The position numbers and the translations under genes were made by a program. Positions 36,284 through 47,314 of a stretch of DNA of 64,000 nucleotides are shown piece by piece. The first letter of the stretch is position 1, and each line of letters begins with the position of its first letter. The stretch is from Trichomonas vaginalis G3 (taxonomy: Eukaryota > Parabasalia > Trichomonadida > Trichomonadidae). The stretch is taken from positions 9,114,001 through 9,178,000 of the forward strand of contig NC_067205.1 of assembly GCF_026262505.1 (NCBI RefSeq), read 5' to 3'. The notes beneath the pieces were generated by a model that worked only from the letters and a program-made list of their open reading frames with translations, did no database searches and was not told the origin of the DNA.

Positions 36284-39200
36284 TCAATTACTACTAATGT
36301 TCGACTTATAAATTTTGAAAGAATAACCGAGATATCTCGAAAACGTTACAACTTCTTTCTCAGTCAAGTCCTCTGCACTCTTAAATTTTTCCAAAGAAGA
36401 CTTCAAAGTATTAAAGAAGAATGGATGTTGACGACAGAAATTGAAGAAACGACCAAAAATATTATTCAATTTTGACAATTTACCATCATTCTTTTTGAAT
36501 TTCCTAAAACTAATGATCCATGATTTAAACATTGATTCGAGCATACGATCTTCATCCTCGCCATTTGGTATTTTGTAATTTTGCTCAAACAATTCAAAAT
36601 AATTTTCAAGCCAAGAAATAGAAAGATCGAAATATAGAGTATTATAATGTATCGTTGAATTTCTATATACTAAGTTACTATCTGTATATTCAAAATGAAG
36701 ACCAAAATCTTGATTCACAATTTGTGGATATTTCCTAAAAATTAACAGTATTGCAGAGCACAAATCTCCTTGTACTACCTCAAAATACCCATTAACACGT
36801 AAAGCATAAAGTTCTTCAATTAAATCATCTATTAATTCTTCATTAAAATTAATGAATTTGATCATTCGGCATAAAGAGTTGAAAAACAAATCATTAAGTG
36901 CGGATTTCCAATCAACTAATGATATATCATCATAGTCATCTACGTTATTAAGTTCTTCTTCTGTTTCAATTAAATAATTGAAATAATTGAATAGAATTTG
37001 GCGGTTTTCCTCGTAAACATTTCCATCTTCGAAAAATGATAAATAATAGGCAAGAAGCGAAGCATTCAACGGAGATATAAAGTCAACTTCAATGTTCTGC
37101 ATAATTAAAGGGTAAATTTCATTGGTAAATGGTTCTATCATTAATTCTGGACAAATCTTTCGTAATTTCCATGATAAAGATAAACAAAAATCGACATAAC
37201 GCTCCAGCTCACAATTTACAGTTGCATCCCATTGAGAAAATTTATCATCTACGCTTTTTTCGCTCTTTTGAATTTCGGAAGCATTATTATACATTTGCAG
37301 AAAGATTTTGATCAAAAAGTTAATCGAAGACTGCTTAACTTGGTCATTTTCTTGTATGTAACTTGAACAATCCCCAAAGAAAGAGTCAAATAGTGATAAA
37401 TATACGTTTTCGCCAAAAAGATTAATATTTGTGAGCTTAATGTATTGTTCCATTAATATACTTACGATTGGCTGCCGTAACTCCTCATTTTCGAGGTTCT
37501 GGAATAAGAAAAATAAAATTTGGAAACAATGGTAATGAATTGACTTGATAATTATATCCGAATTGAGGTAATTAAGGCATAAATTGACTACCTCATTATA
37601 CATTTCTATATTATTTTCCACAGTTTCATAAAAAACCTTTTTCTTTGAAATTTCAAACAGAATCCTCATATTATCATCTATCATTTCCACCATAGTCTTG
37701 TCAATTGTGTACTTAATACTACTTGTGAACGAATCTGCCACATAATAAGCTGTCAAATCAAAAACATTTAGTTGTGTTTCTTCATTGTATTGTAGTGGCT
37801 GTGAAAGAATTGAATAACAACCTTTGTAAAGATCAAATATACGGTCACCGAGCTGATCCTGAGCAAGCTGAAGAAAATTAAATATTGCGGCCAAACAATA
37901 TGAAAGATATTTAGGTGGAAGGTCATCCTTCTGAAGCATATTGTTACACTCATTATAATACATTACCGCTTGTTCGCTAATGAACTGTTCATTTTCTTTA
38001 TTTTTGTATGAACCAAAAATTTCTTGGATTTGAGAGATAATTGTTACTTTAATAAAATCACTTTCTTTATATTCATTGAAGAGCTCTGCATATTTTTCAC
38101 AAACATCTTCAATTGGATCTTGAGTTATTTTTATATTTTTTGTAAGAATTTTAATCAATTTCGCAACACATTTTTCATTAGGAAGATTTTCAGAGACTGA
38201 CAACATCTTTTCCTTACAAAGAGTATTAAATTCTAAAGAATTTTCATTGCTTCGTGTATTGAAAGAGAATTGCTCAAAAAAGGAAAGGATCCAATATATA
38301 CAATGTTCATCTTCACCTTGGAAATCAAGATTAAGGAAATAATTGAAGATTTCAATTTCATCAACTGAAATTCCTGAAAAAATCAACTGACTAATATATC
38401 TAATGCATGCATACCTAAGTCCTATATCTTCATTAGTGGTAAGAATGGTATAAATGTCAGAATTTATGTTAAATCTCGCTTTAGGTCCAGATAGTTCACA
38501 TTTAACGTATGGATGATATAATGAGATCAATATTAATAGTCCATATAATATTCCTGCATCGTTTTGAGCGCTTTGGAAGTATTCTGGGATTTTTTCAATG
38601 ATTATTACTTCTAATTTTTCTGAAATTTCGGAAGCAACAGTTTCAATGATACTGAAAGCACCATTATCTGTATCATTATCAAGTTTGTCGTAGCTGACAT
38701 CTCTAATAAGACTGATAAAAAGCTGAAAAACTAAATCAACAAATTCTGGTGAATTTACAACAAATTTTGTGTTTTTAAGAGTAATTGCTGATATAATAAA
38801 TACACAATTTGCTTGAATTTGATCGATTTTGTTGTTAATTGCAAGATTACAGATATATCTCGCTAAATCAAGATAAATGTAACCAATAAATGGAGATCCA
38901 AGTTCACAAAAAGCATTCATAGCATCAAGTGAAGTGTATACATTATCAATTGTTATTTTTTCAAGAATATTTGGGAAAATTTCGACAAATTTTTCGTTTT
39001 CTTCTAATTTTCCGATAATTGAAAAGTAATATCGAATAATACCATCATATTCTCTGTTTTGATCAATAATTTGATAGAGAAAATCGATATCAAAGTTATA
39101 AAGATCTGGAGAGTTTTCAATCGCCTCAGATATGATAGAAAGTGAAAACTGCTGTTGTATTATTGTTTGTAGTTCAATTAAAACTCCATTAAAATCAAAA

Positions 39201-39562
39201 TCTGCTTCAGGTAATTTATGAATGTTTGAAAGCGTTAATGCATATGTACTGCATATAATATTTAGAGAGTGGCTTCGATTAAGAAGAGTTTGAATGCATG
39301 AATGCAAATTTCCAAAGAAAATTTTGAGTGATTCGTGCTCCAAATAGCTCTGAGCGCGCTTAATAACAGAGAATATTAACGTAATCATATAGTCATTGAG
39401 ATTTTCGTAATTATTTGATACAATTATTTGTAAAAGAGAATTGACAAACAATAATGGGTCATTTTGAATAATTTGATCTCTTTCTGACTCTGCATTACTT
39501 CTAATCTCATTATCTTCTGATTTACATCGGTCAATCAATGAAATAAACCGAGATTCATCCAT
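36284..39562 (-). CDS. Importin-beta/karyopherin-like HEAT-repeat protein
   Basis: The start is placed at 39562 (MDESRFISLIDRCKSEDNEI); the 27 codons before it are hydrophobic, AT-rich spacer-like and not typical. The protein has 1092 residues, the usual length for importin-beta family members. The beginning, with SNAESERDQIIQNDPLLFVN, resembles the N-terminal importin-beta domain that binds Ran. The rest is a long series of helix pairs without other motifs. It would carry cargo through nuclear pores. The family call rests on length, helix pattern and the first 100 residues; another HEAT-repeat protein is possible. Confidence 0.6.
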   Translation of the reverse strand: MDESRFISLIDRCKSEDNEIRSNAESERDQIIQNDPLLFVNSLLQIIVSNNYENLNDYMITLIFSVIKRAQSYLEHESLKIFFGNLHSCIQTLLNRSHSLNIICSTYALTLSNIHKLPEADFDFNGVLIELQTIIQQQFSLSIISEAIENSPDLYNFDIDFLYQIIDQNREYDGIIRYYFSIIGKLEENEKFVEIFPNILEKITIDNVYTSLDAMNAFCELGSPFIGYIYLDLARYICNLAINNKIDQIQANCVFIISAITLKNTKFVVNSPEFVDLVFQLFISLIRDVSYDKLDNDTDNGAFSIIETVASEISEKLEVIIIEKIPEYFQSAQNDAGILYGLLILISLYHPYVKCELSGPKARFNINSDIYTILTTNEDIGLRYACIRYISQLIFSGISVDEIEIFNYFLNLDFQGEDEHCIYWILSFFEQFSFNTRSNENSLEFNTLCKEKMLSVSENLPNEKCVAKLIKILTKNIKITQDPIEDVCEKYAELFNEYKESDFIKVTIISQIQEIFGSYKNKENEQFISEQAVMYYNECNNMLQKDDLPPKYLSYCLAAIFNFLQLAQDQLGDRIFDLYKGCYSILSQPLQYNEETQLNVFDLTAYYVADSFTSSIKYTIDKTMVEMIDDNMRILFEISKKKVFYETVENNIEMYNEVVNLCLNYLNSDIIIKSIHYHCFQILFFLFQNLENEELRQPIVSILMEQYIKLTNINLFGENVYLSLFDSFFGDCSSYIQENDQVKQSSINFLIKIFLQMYNNASEIQKSEKSVDDKFSQWDATVNCELERYVDFCLSLSWKLRKICPELMIEPFTNEIYPLIMQNIEVDFISPLNASLLAYYLSFFEDGNVYEENRQILFNYFNYLIETEEELNNVDDYDDISLVDWKSALNDLFFNSLCRMIKFINFNEELIDDLIEELYALRVNGYFEVVQGDLCSAILLIFRKYPQIVNQDFGLHFEYTDSNLVYRNSTIHYNTLYFDLSISWLENYFELFEQNYKIPNGEDEDRMLESMFKSWIISFRKFKKNDGKLSKLNNIFGRFFNFCRQHPFFFNTLKSSLEKFKSAEDLTEKEVVTFSRYLGYSFKIYKSNISSN

Positions 39563-39800
39563 AGCAAAATAAAGTATGGCGTGCAGCACCGATATTATAA
39601 AATCAAAAATTTCCAAGAAAATACTCATATATTGCATTATCAATCTACATTAATTAAGCATTTTTTATTTTGATTTTGAAAACTGTGAACTCAAATTCAA
39701 AACAACGATTTACGACTTTGGTGATGGATATTTAACAAATAGACAATGTACTGAAGATCATAAACTAAATTCATAAATTACACTAAAGAACATTAAATGC

Positions 39801-39806
39801 TCATAA
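39801..39806 (+). promoter_or_regulatory. Initiator-like TCATAA before the ankyrin pseudogene
   Basis: TCATAA starts 15 bases before the ATG at 39816 and fits TCA-Y-W, the T. vaginalis initiator. Confidence 0.45.
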
Positions 39807-39815
39807 AAATTTTTA

Positions 39816-41004
39816 ATGTCTGATCAAGATATTCATCCAAGTAAATACAGTGAATTACGAAGTATCTACAAATACCACATCGATTCATATATTGCGTTGT
39901 ATAGGCTGAAAACTGAAAATAAAGAAGATTTAAACTCAATTTACAAAATGATCAAAACAGAATTGATTGATTCAAAGAAATATCCACCCAAAAATATTAT
40001 AAGAGATATTTTAAAAATTATTCCGTATAAAAATGGCTATACAAAGTCATATTTATACCTTGCCAAACTCATTTCTAATGAATATCATGTCAAAGAAGTC
40101 AATAATGTTGAATTTATTTCAAACTTCCTGTTTTATAAAGAATAAGGAATTAAATTAGACAAGTCTGATGATTTCGAAGAAATTAAATTAGAAGATCTCG
40201 CCATTCTTTCAGAAAATACAATTTATAGGGCTATTATGAATAATAACGTAGAATTATTCATTGTACTCATCGAAAGAGATGATTTTGATGAATATCAGGA
40301 GCTCAAAAAAAGTAAAAGATTATAAAGGATTCATTTCCTTTCATTATGCAATACATAATAATAATCAAGAAACAGCTGAGCTTCTTATTTCCCACGGTGC
40401 AAATATCAATGAAAAAGATAATGATGGAAATACCACTCTTCATTATACAGCAATTAATAATTGTCAAGAAATAGCCAAACTTCTTATTTCAGCTAGTTTA
40501 AATATCAATGAAAAAAATAAATATGGAAAGACCGCTCTTCATTTTGCAGCACAAAAAAATAATAAAGAAATGGCTGAATTCCTTATATCACATGGTGCAA
40601 ATATAAATGAACTAAATAATGAAGGAAAAACAGCTTTTCAATATGCAGCATATTTTAATAGTAAAGATGTAGCTGAATTTCTCATTTCTCTCGGTGCGAA
40701 TGTCAATGAAAAAAATAAGCATGGATACACAGTTCTTCATTATGCATCAGAAAGAAATAGTAAAGAAACTGTCGATATTCTTCTTTCCCACGGCGCAAAT
40801 ATCAATGAAACAGATAAATATGGATATACAGCTCTTCATTATGCAGCATATTATAATAGTAAAGAAACAGCTGAACTTCTTATTTCGTATGGTATAAATA
40901 TCAATGAAACAGATAAATATGGAAAGACCGCTCTTCAAATTGCAACAGAAAAAAATAATAAAAGAATAGCTCAACTTCTTATTTTACATGGTGCTGAAAA
41001 TTAA
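39816..41004 (+). pseudogene. DUF3447-type ankyrin-repeat protein pseudogene
   Basis: The start MSDQDIHPSKYSELRSIYKY is the typical beginning of a very large T. vaginalis ankyrin family. The frame meets TAA at 40143-40145, where family members usually have Tyr, and continues in frame (GIKLDKSDDFEEIKLEDLAI) to another stop at 40323-40325. The ankyrin part from about 40330 to 41004 is in a different frame, and the middle part of the family (roughly 80 or more residues) is missing at that junction. About seven repeats of the LHYAAxxNSKETAELLISHG type remain. The copy is therefore dead through at least one stop and one deletion with frame change. Confidence 0.85.
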
Positions 41005-41182
41005 TATTCCTGTATAAGATATTTTTCCTCAAATAATCTCGAAATAAAAACAGATTTTTTTTAAATTGGAACAATAACGCAAGTTAGAAAGCAATCAACA
41101 TCCCGCTAGATTCTTTGATACTATAAGAATTCTAAGAAAAGATCTTGTTTTCAAAATTGAAGAATGAAGTGTCACTTTTTAT

Positions 41183-41548
41183 GAGTAGGTGCCAAAAGTG
41201 CTTACTCTTAAACAACCGTCGGATTTCCGGGTGAAATCGTGACACACTTTCGTCTTTCGTAGGCAGTGGTGGTTGTTACAAAAGGTAACTTCGAATGTAG
41301 CGTGAAATCTGCAAAAAAAATTCTGAAATTTGAATGGAGAACACAAAAATTGAATAGTTTACGTCAATAAAAAAGAGAAAAATGAAGCCAATGTGTCTCG
41401 AACCTAGGACTTAGAGCAGCAATTCCACTGTTTATCCCATTACACTACATGCATCTCTCACCTAATTGATTGAGATCAACTATATGATAACTTTTGCCCC
41501 ATTATATTCTTGTGGAAAAGTGACAAATAGCAACTTTGACCCTCTCTC
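41183..41548 (-). mobile_element. 366-bp non-coding element with tRNA-type boxes, copy A, with 10-bp target duplication
   Basis: The element matches 55457-55822 in opposite orientation at about 96% by eye, with equal length. It is flanked exactly by CACTTTTTAT at 41173-41182 and 41549-41558. On the minus strand TAGTGTAATGG (41437-41447) resembles an A box and GGTTCGAGAC (41395-41404) a B box, 32 bp apart. The ends, GAGAGAGGGTC and GAGTAGGTGCC read inwards, are weakly alike. No A-rich tail and no coding frame are present. Confidence 0.85.
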
Positions 41549-41759
41549 CACTTTTTATACAATATTTTCAAAAAAAAGTGGGACATTTACCCATTTCCAC
41601 AAGAATCGGCTACCTTACGTTGAAAAAAAATTTAGAGACAAAAAATTTGCTTTCATATTTTTTAGAAAGATATTTTTTAAGTGATTAATGATTAAATAAA
41701 TATTGAAAACCTGAAAATAATGATTTTTACTGATTTTATATGATTTGATTTATAATTTG

Positions 41760-41765
41760 TCACTT
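41760..41765 (+). promoter_or_regulatory. Initiator element (TCACTT) of the HBS1 gene
   Basis: TCACTT starts 24 bases before the ATG at 41784 and fits the T. vaginalis initiator consensus TCA-Y-W. Confidence 0.5.
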
Positions 41766-41783
41766 TTTTATTATAGAACACAA

Positions 41784-43607
41784 ATGTCTAAAAAGGCTTC
41801 GAGAAAACTCCTCTACGATGCAGATGATTTTGACGATGATGAAGATGAGGTACCACGCCCAAAGCGCGGCCTACCTGCACGCTCTCAAACAGTCGCAGAT
41901 TTAAAATCAGCGAGCTCAATGTATAATTACCAGAATAATAACGACGATTACTCCGATGTTTACGATGAACCATATGGATATGATGGAGAAGAAGATTTTA
42001 ATGATTATGATGATGACAGTGCTAAGATTGACGAACTTATTGCAAAACTCAAGAAAACATATGATATTTCTAAATGCGATATGGATGAAATCTTTCTCGC
42101 ATTCAGAAATCTCGACTACGATTACAGTGTAGTTTCCAGAAACCTCGAAAAAGGCGATTATGGCAAAGCAATCAAGAAGAAGTCCCAGAAGCACATTCAG
42201 ATTCCAGCGAGCCAAACCCCATCCAAACTCATACCACCGAAAGGTATTGCCAGCACATTTTCATGCGCATCTATCAAAGATATCGAACAACACCTTACAA
42301 CTAAAGTTACAAAGGACCAAGTCTACAAACAAATATCCACAGGCAAGAAGCATGTTAATCTTGTCATCGTGGGCCACGTAGATGCCGGCAAATCCACTTT
42401 AATAGGTCATGTTTTATTACTTTCGAATTTTGTCGAGAAACAACGCATGGACAAGATCATGGAAGACTCCAAAGCTACAGGACACGGTCAGGACTACTTG
42501 GCGTGGATCATGGCTGAAGATGAATCAGAAAGATCTCATGGAGTCACAATCGACGTTGCCCTTAACAATTTCGAGACAGAGGACAGAAAAATTACGGTTT
42601 TGGACGCACCAGGACATCGTGACTTCGTTCCAAACATGATTGCTGGTGCTTCCCAAGCTGATTCTGCAATTCTTGTCGTAGATGTCTCCAATCCTAACAT
42701 AGAACGCGGCCAGGCAGGTGAACATATACTTCTGTGCAGGAGTCTTGGCGTTAAACACCTTATTGTCGCTATAAATAAGATGGATTCATTAGAATACATG
42801 CAAAGCGCTTACGAAGACGTCTGCAATACTCTCACCGAGCATCTAAAGAGGATTTCGTGGTCGGCCGTCCACTTTATCCCTACAGTTGCCACAGATAAAT
42901 CTGTTTTACTTAATCCGAAAGAAAAAATGCCTTGGTACAAAGGTCCGACAATACTTCAAGCAATAAACCAAATTCCACCTTACGAATACGATATAAACGA
43001 CTCATTCTTGATGTGCATCTCGGAAGCGGTCGAAACATCAAGGAACTCGATCACAGTATCAGGCAGAGTCGAGAGCGGCTACGTGGCCATCGGAGATAAC
43101 GTCAAAGTTCTTCCTGGAGAACAAATTGTCAGAGTATGCGATGTACAGCTGAACGGAGAGCCTGTTGACTTCGCCGCCGCAGGATATATTGCAGACATTA
43201 CACTTACGACATCAATGAACGTAGAACAATTCGCAATCGGCTCAGCAATTTTCGATCCAAAGAAAAAGTTACAACTTTCGAACAGATTTACAGCCCACTT
43301 GAGGACATTCGACATAAAGAAGCCAATACTACAGGGAACTCCACTGGTTTTCCACAGACACGCTGTAGATTTGCCTCTTAAGATCGAAAGTTTCACAGCT
43401 CAGTTGGATCCGAAGACGAAGAAGACAATTAAGAAGGGAATTAAGTTCTGCTTGGCCAGACAGTTCATTGAAGCCACATTTTCAATTGAATCGCCAATTC
43501 CAATTGACACAGCTGAATCTTCAAGAAGTTTCGGTACATTCATCGTCAGAACAGGCGGTGAAACAGTTGGCTTCGGAGGAATTATCTCGGTTTTGCAGGC
43601 AAAGTAA
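41784..43607 (+). CDS. HBS1: HBS1-like translational GTPase (ribosome rescue)
   Basis: The start at 41784 (MSKKASRKLLYDADDFDDDE) is preferred over an upstream in-frame ATG because it follows the initiator and begins the acidic HBS1 N-terminus. Residues 85-130 (YDISKCDMDEIFLAFRNLDY) match the HBS1_N domain. The GTPase domain shows GHVDAGKSTLIGH at about 196, then ERSHGVTID, DAPGHRDFVPNMI and AINKMDS. Two beta-barrel domains follow, as in eEF1A/eRF3 relatives, ending FGGIISVLQAK. With Dom34/Pelota, HBS1 releases stalled ribosomes. Length (607) suits the family; eRF3 is the main alternative but lacks this N-terminal domain. Confidence 0.9.
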   Translation: MSKKASRKLLYDADDFDDDEDEVPRPKRGLPARSQTVADLKSASSMYNYQNNNDDYSDVYDEPYGYDGEEDFNDYDDDSAKIDELIAKLKKTYDISKCDMDEIFLAFRNLDYDYSVVSRNLEKGDYGKAIKKKSQKHIQIPASQTPSKLIPPKGIASTFSCASIKDIEQHLTTKVTKDQVYKQISTGKKHVNLVIVGHVDAGKSTLIGHVLLLSNFVEKQRMDKIMEDSKATGHGQDYLAWIMAEDESERSHGVTIDVALNNFETEDRKITVLDAPGHRDFVPNMIAGASQADSAILVVDVSNPNIERGQAGEHILLCRSLGVKHLIVAINKMDSLEYMQSAYEDVCNTLTEHLKRISWSAVHFIPTVATDKSVLLNPKEKMPWYKGPTILQAINQIPPYEYDINDSFLMCISEAVETSRNSITVSGRVESGYVAIGDNVKVLPGEQIVRVCDVQLNGEPVDFAAAGYIADITLTTSMNVEQFAIGSAIFDPKKKLQLSNRFTAHLRTFDIKKPILQGTPLVFHRHAVDLPLKIESFTAQLDPKTKKTIKKGIKFCLARQFIEATFSIESPIPIDTAESSRSFGTFIVRTGGETVGFGGIISVLQAK

Positions 43608-44709
43608 TTTATTTTTAATTTTTTTTCTATTGTTTATTTTATTAGAGTTAAATAAATATATTTCTTATCTTACTACACAGCTGTTGTTTTTATAAACATT
43701 TTCAGTACAATGAGGATAAATTTAATATAATTTCACTTTGTAAATGTCTTACGAGTACTTTGAATTCAAAAAATCATTTTAAATATTGTGAAAGAAGAAT
43801 ATAAACTATCCAACAATATAAAACTCTCTCAACAATGTAAATTCTACGGATCAATATGCTTCAAAGGAAGCTAAATACTAGGGTTGTTAAAAATATCAAA
43901 AATTAGCGTTTTGAAGACACCATGGTGTCTTATAATTTTCCCTTCCTTATTGGCGTGTAGAAATAAATGCGCCAATAGATTGAAGAAGAAGAATTGTTTT
44001 TCTCTTAATGAACTTTAAGCAAAACGGCTGTTTCAGTCATTAATTCTTAAAAATAAAAAGGGTAAAAACTAAATACAATGGGTAAAATTCAATAGTGTCT
44101 GTGCTATCGTTCAATTTGAAGGTGTCTTTTGAAACCGCAAGACACATTGAATTTTTGAATAGTGTATTATGGTTTGACAGACACCAATGAAAAAAATAAA
44201 ATGATATTTATTTTAAATATATAAGATCCTTATATAAAATATAAATATTTTATCATTTTATTTTCTTGTTTTAGAAATGTTTTTTATTGAAAAATCAATA
44301 AAACTAACTCCAAAATAAAATTTTTGATTTAAAGACACTATGATGACACCAGGCAAATCTTCCAAGACACCTATCGTCGGGAATCTAACAACCCTACTAA
44401 ATACTTTATTATTGATATTCAAAATATGTTTAACACTTTTTCAGAGAAGCTGCAAGCCGATAAAAAGTATCAAACCTATTCTATTATGTATTAGACCATA
44501 TAGTCAGATCTATAAAAGCAATTAACTTCTCTCAAATATTGATATAATTGCATTAATACAAATGATAATAATAGGAAAAATTCATTTTTATCAATATCGT
44601 ATTTCTTACTGAATGTAATTCAAATTTCTGACAACCGATGCGACGCATCATTGAAAATTAAACTGAAAAAATAGACACGTCATACGGGCACTCTTAAATA
44701 CTTTATATT
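43608..44709. other. Intergenic stretch with clustered GACACC/GGTGTC motifs
   Basis: The perfect 18-bp palindrome AAGACACCATGGTGTCTT lies at 43914-43931. GACAC or GTGTC recurs about nine times up to 44375. A second weak inverted pair, AAAATGATA and TATCATTTT, lies near 44190-44265. No coding frame is convincing; a 61-codon frame at 44340 is not supported. An old palindromic transposon is possible. Confidence 0.45.
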
Positions 44710-45651
44710 TTATCTTCTTTTGTGAAGGAAAACTTTATAAGGTTGAACTTCGAATGTTTTCGAATAAAGCACATTCGTTGCATTGCATAATTCTTCTGAT
44801 CTATGTTTTAATTTATTGTTTATTTCTTCATTGTAAGTATTTTCTTTTGTAACTCCATCATATGATGTTACATTATTTCTTAGATAACAATTGATAATAA
44901 TCATCGGATATACACTACCATATAATAAAAAGATGTTTGTGGCTGAGTTATCAATAATGTTACATTCTTCAATAGTAAAAGTATCACAGCGGTCATTATA
45001 AAAAATTTGATCTGCGGCAGAGTTATTTATAATATTATTTCTAAACACGCTTACATTCCCTAAGAAAATATAATACATGCAAATTTCATTTTCTGCACTA
45101 TTATTCACAACTGAATTATACGTAGAATTTACATTCATTCCATTTGATAGCACCATGAACGCAGAAATACTATTTGTCTTAAAATTAGAAATATTCGTTT
45201 TTGTAAAATATATTTTTCCCAAATAGAAATATATTGGCATTCTTCCTATTGGGGTTTCAGAGTTTCTTGAAAGGGTACTTTCAATCATGTATAATTTATC
45301 AAGAGGCATTATTGACGTGCTTGTACAGGCACAATATTGACCACTTTTTGGTGTAGAACAATTGAACGAACAAATTCGATTATGAACAACTTCGCAATTA
45401 TGAGTTTGAACTGCACCACCATCTCCTGTGTGATTTAATACTCTAATAAAACTGCTGTCTTCAAATAAAAATCTATAATCTCCATCACAATAAATCGCAG
45501 GTCCCTCGATATCAACGAATAAACAGTTTTTAACACAGTTATTTATGGAATTGTTACTAGTGCCAAAACAACTACATGCTCCTTCGAAAAAATCATTGAA
45601 TTCTTGATGAATGAGAGTCGTAAATATTTTTCCAGCCAGAAAAATTGTCAA
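44710..45651 (-). CDS. Parallel beta-helix surface-protein-like frame, probably a fragment
   Basis: The 313-residue frame contains many NNS/NNSAxN turns (SVVNNSAENEI, NIINNSAADQIF, IIDNSATNIF) spaced like rungs of a right-handed parallel beta-helix, plus Cys-rich parts (FEGACSCFGTSNNSINNC). Trichomonads have large families of such surface proteins, some called Pmp-like. A signal peptide is doubtful and no membrane anchor is seen at the end (PYKVFLHKRR), so the gene may be a fragment of a larger one. It could sit on the cell surface and contact host cells, which is an inference from the family. Confidence 0.5.
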   Translation of the reverse strand: MTIFLAGKIFTTLIHQEFNDFFEGACSCFGTSNNSINNCVKNCLFVDIEGPAIYCDGDYRFLFEDSSFIRVLNHTGDGGAVQTHNCEVVHNRICSFNCSTPKSGQYCACTSTSIMPLDKLYMIESTLSRNSETPIGRMPIYFYLGKIYFTKTNISNFKTNSISAFMVLSNGMNVNSTYNSVVNNSAENEICMYYIFLGNVSVFRNNIINNSAADQIFYNDRCDTFTIEECNIIDNSATNIFLLYGSVYPMIIINCYLRNNVTSYDGVTKENTYNEEINNKLKHRSEELCNATNVLYSKTFEVQPYKVFLHKRR

Positions 45652-45981
45652 ATATTGTCAAATACCCGATCCGAAATCTTCCAATTTCAATTGGATAGTG
45701 CTGTTAATGATTTGCAATCCGAAATTTTAAGATTTTAAAATAGCTGTATCAAGTACTCATTAATAGCGGATAAGAAATAATCAACATTAAATCATAAAAT
45801 ATATGTACAAATCATTAGATTATATTAGACATAGCATAAATTTTCATTTCTATCATTCAGATCTATAAAATTCTATTCATCATAAGATATTTGTTGTGAT
45901 TTTATCTTATTTTTATGAAATTGATTGACAACTATAAAATGTTTAGTAAAATATTTAAAATAAAGCAAATTTTAGTAATAT
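45652..45981. other. Intergenic stretch, nothing recognised
   Basis: AT-rich spacer between two minus-strand genes; no RNA gene or repeat is seen. Confidence 0.5.
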
Positions 45982-46860
45982 TTAGATGATTGAAACAAAT
46001 TCATTTTCGGATCCTGCAACTGCAAGAACATAATGCATAAGCATGAAGGAAAGTTCATCTGGATCATCTTGCATCTCGAGTCTCATGATCTTCATGAACT
46101 GATCTCTTGGAATTACTGCACGCATTGTCTGGTTCAAATCAATTGACTTTGCGAACTTGAATCCAGCATTTGTGCATCTGTCCTTATGCGATTGTACTGT
46201 TGGATAAGCTCTGATTCCTTTAAGTGGCGCGTTGAACGAATCAAAGTTCTTGATCATCATTTTACCGAAAGCATCATCAGGTTTGACCATACCGTAGCTA
46301 ATAAAAGCATTAGACTTTAGTGAAGCAGCAAATTTGAGGATTTCGTCAACAGCATTTGGATCTACGTAAATTAATGTGCATTCATCGATGAAAATTGTTG
46401 GTAAGTCTTCAAATCCGTGTGCAGTGAGCTCCTTCTTAACTTCTTCTGGTTTCGAAAGATCTGCAACGAAAAGATAGTAATTATCGAGTGGATGGAAAGC
46501 TTCTGACTTAAGAACGGAAGATTTCTTATTAACAATATGAGGCATATCTAAATCAAACCAATTTTTAACTGTAATGTGTTCATCTCTAAGGCGCCAGAAT
46601 AAAGTATCGTAACCACATCCTAAAACAACAACTTGCATATCCTTTCCATGCAATTCGTAGAATTTCTTAACTGCAACATATATTGCTTGAGTTCTAACAT
46701 AGTATCCAAGATTCATTGGTGGTAATTGCTTTTGTTCATGAGTAACAAAGCAAGCAATGAACCTATCCTTATAGTATCCGCGCTGAACAGCACTAAGCTT
46801 GGCATTAGCGGCATCCATTGCTGTATCTTCGACAGATCCAAGCTCTCGAAACGCGCTCAT
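45982..46860 (-). CDS. Leucine carboxyl methyltransferase (LCMT/PPM1 family)
   Basis: The start at 46860 (MSAFRELGSVEDTAMDAANA) is chosen because it begins the family's conserved N-terminus; eight further codons upstream are spacer-like. AKLSAVQRGYYKDRFIACFV and PPMNLGYYVRTQAI match the LCMT1 start. VVVLGCGYDTLFWRL binds S-adenosylmethionine, and TIFIDECTLIYVDP is the conserved region after it. The enzyme methylates the C-terminal Leu of the PP2A catalytic subunit and so controls PP2A assembly. Length (292) fits. It is a complete gene. Confidence 0.88.
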   Translation of the reverse strand: MSAFRELGSVEDTAMDAANAKLSAVQRGYYKDRFIACFVTHEQKQLPPMNLGYYVRTQAIYVAVKKFYELHGKDMQVVVLGCGYDTLFWRLRDEHITVKNWFDLDMPHIVNKKSSVLKSEAFHPLDNYYLFVADLSKPEEVKKELTAHGFEDLPTIFIDECTLIYVDPNAVDEILKFAASLKSNAFISYGMVKPDDAFGKMMIKNFDSFNAPLKGIRAYPTVQSHKDRCTNAGFKFAKSIDLNQTMRAVIPRDQFMKIMRLEMQDDPDELSFMLMHYVLAVAGSENEFVSII

Positions 46861-47297
46861 TTTACACTGAAAATTTACGATCACTTTTAAGTGTTCATTT
46901 CAATTAATACGTGCATTAAATACACAATATCATATAACTAAGAAATATCAAATAAATTTGCCTTTACATGCAATATCATAAATTTTTAAAAATTAAAATT
47001 CATTAAAATACTATTCACTCATCTGATTTAATTAGCACATGTACCAATACTAAAAAATGCAAACTTTCAACTGCGTTTTTTTAATATTTTCTGATAATTT
47101 TTTCCACATCTGACAAAGATATCGTTTCAATTCAATTTCGAAGCCGAATTTGACAGATTTTTCACAGAAAATTCTGTTCAAAATTTAGCCATCAAAAGAT
47201 ATAGCAATTACATTATTGAAGTTAATTAGAATAAATTCGGTTTTGTGTCAAAGACATCTTTGATCCGATTTGACATGCAACAATGAGCAAAAATGTT
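46861..47297. other. Intergenic stretch between divergent genes
   Basis: AT-rich spacer upstream of two divergent genes. Nothing beyond the initiator-like sites next to the GNAT gene is recognised. Confidence 0.5.
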
Positions 47298-47308
47298 TCA
47301 CTTCATTT
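47298..47308 (+). promoter_or_regulatory. Two overlapping initiator sites (TCACTTCATTT) of the GNAT gene
   Basis: TCACTT and TCATTT both fit the trichomonad initiator and lie 7-17 bases before the ATG at 47315. Confidence 0.55.
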
Positions 47309-47314
47309 CATCAG

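Noticed and set aside
44340-44525. A 61-codon frame in the spacer before the beta-helix gene
   Set aside because: It overlaps the GACACC motif cluster and has no protein-like composition.
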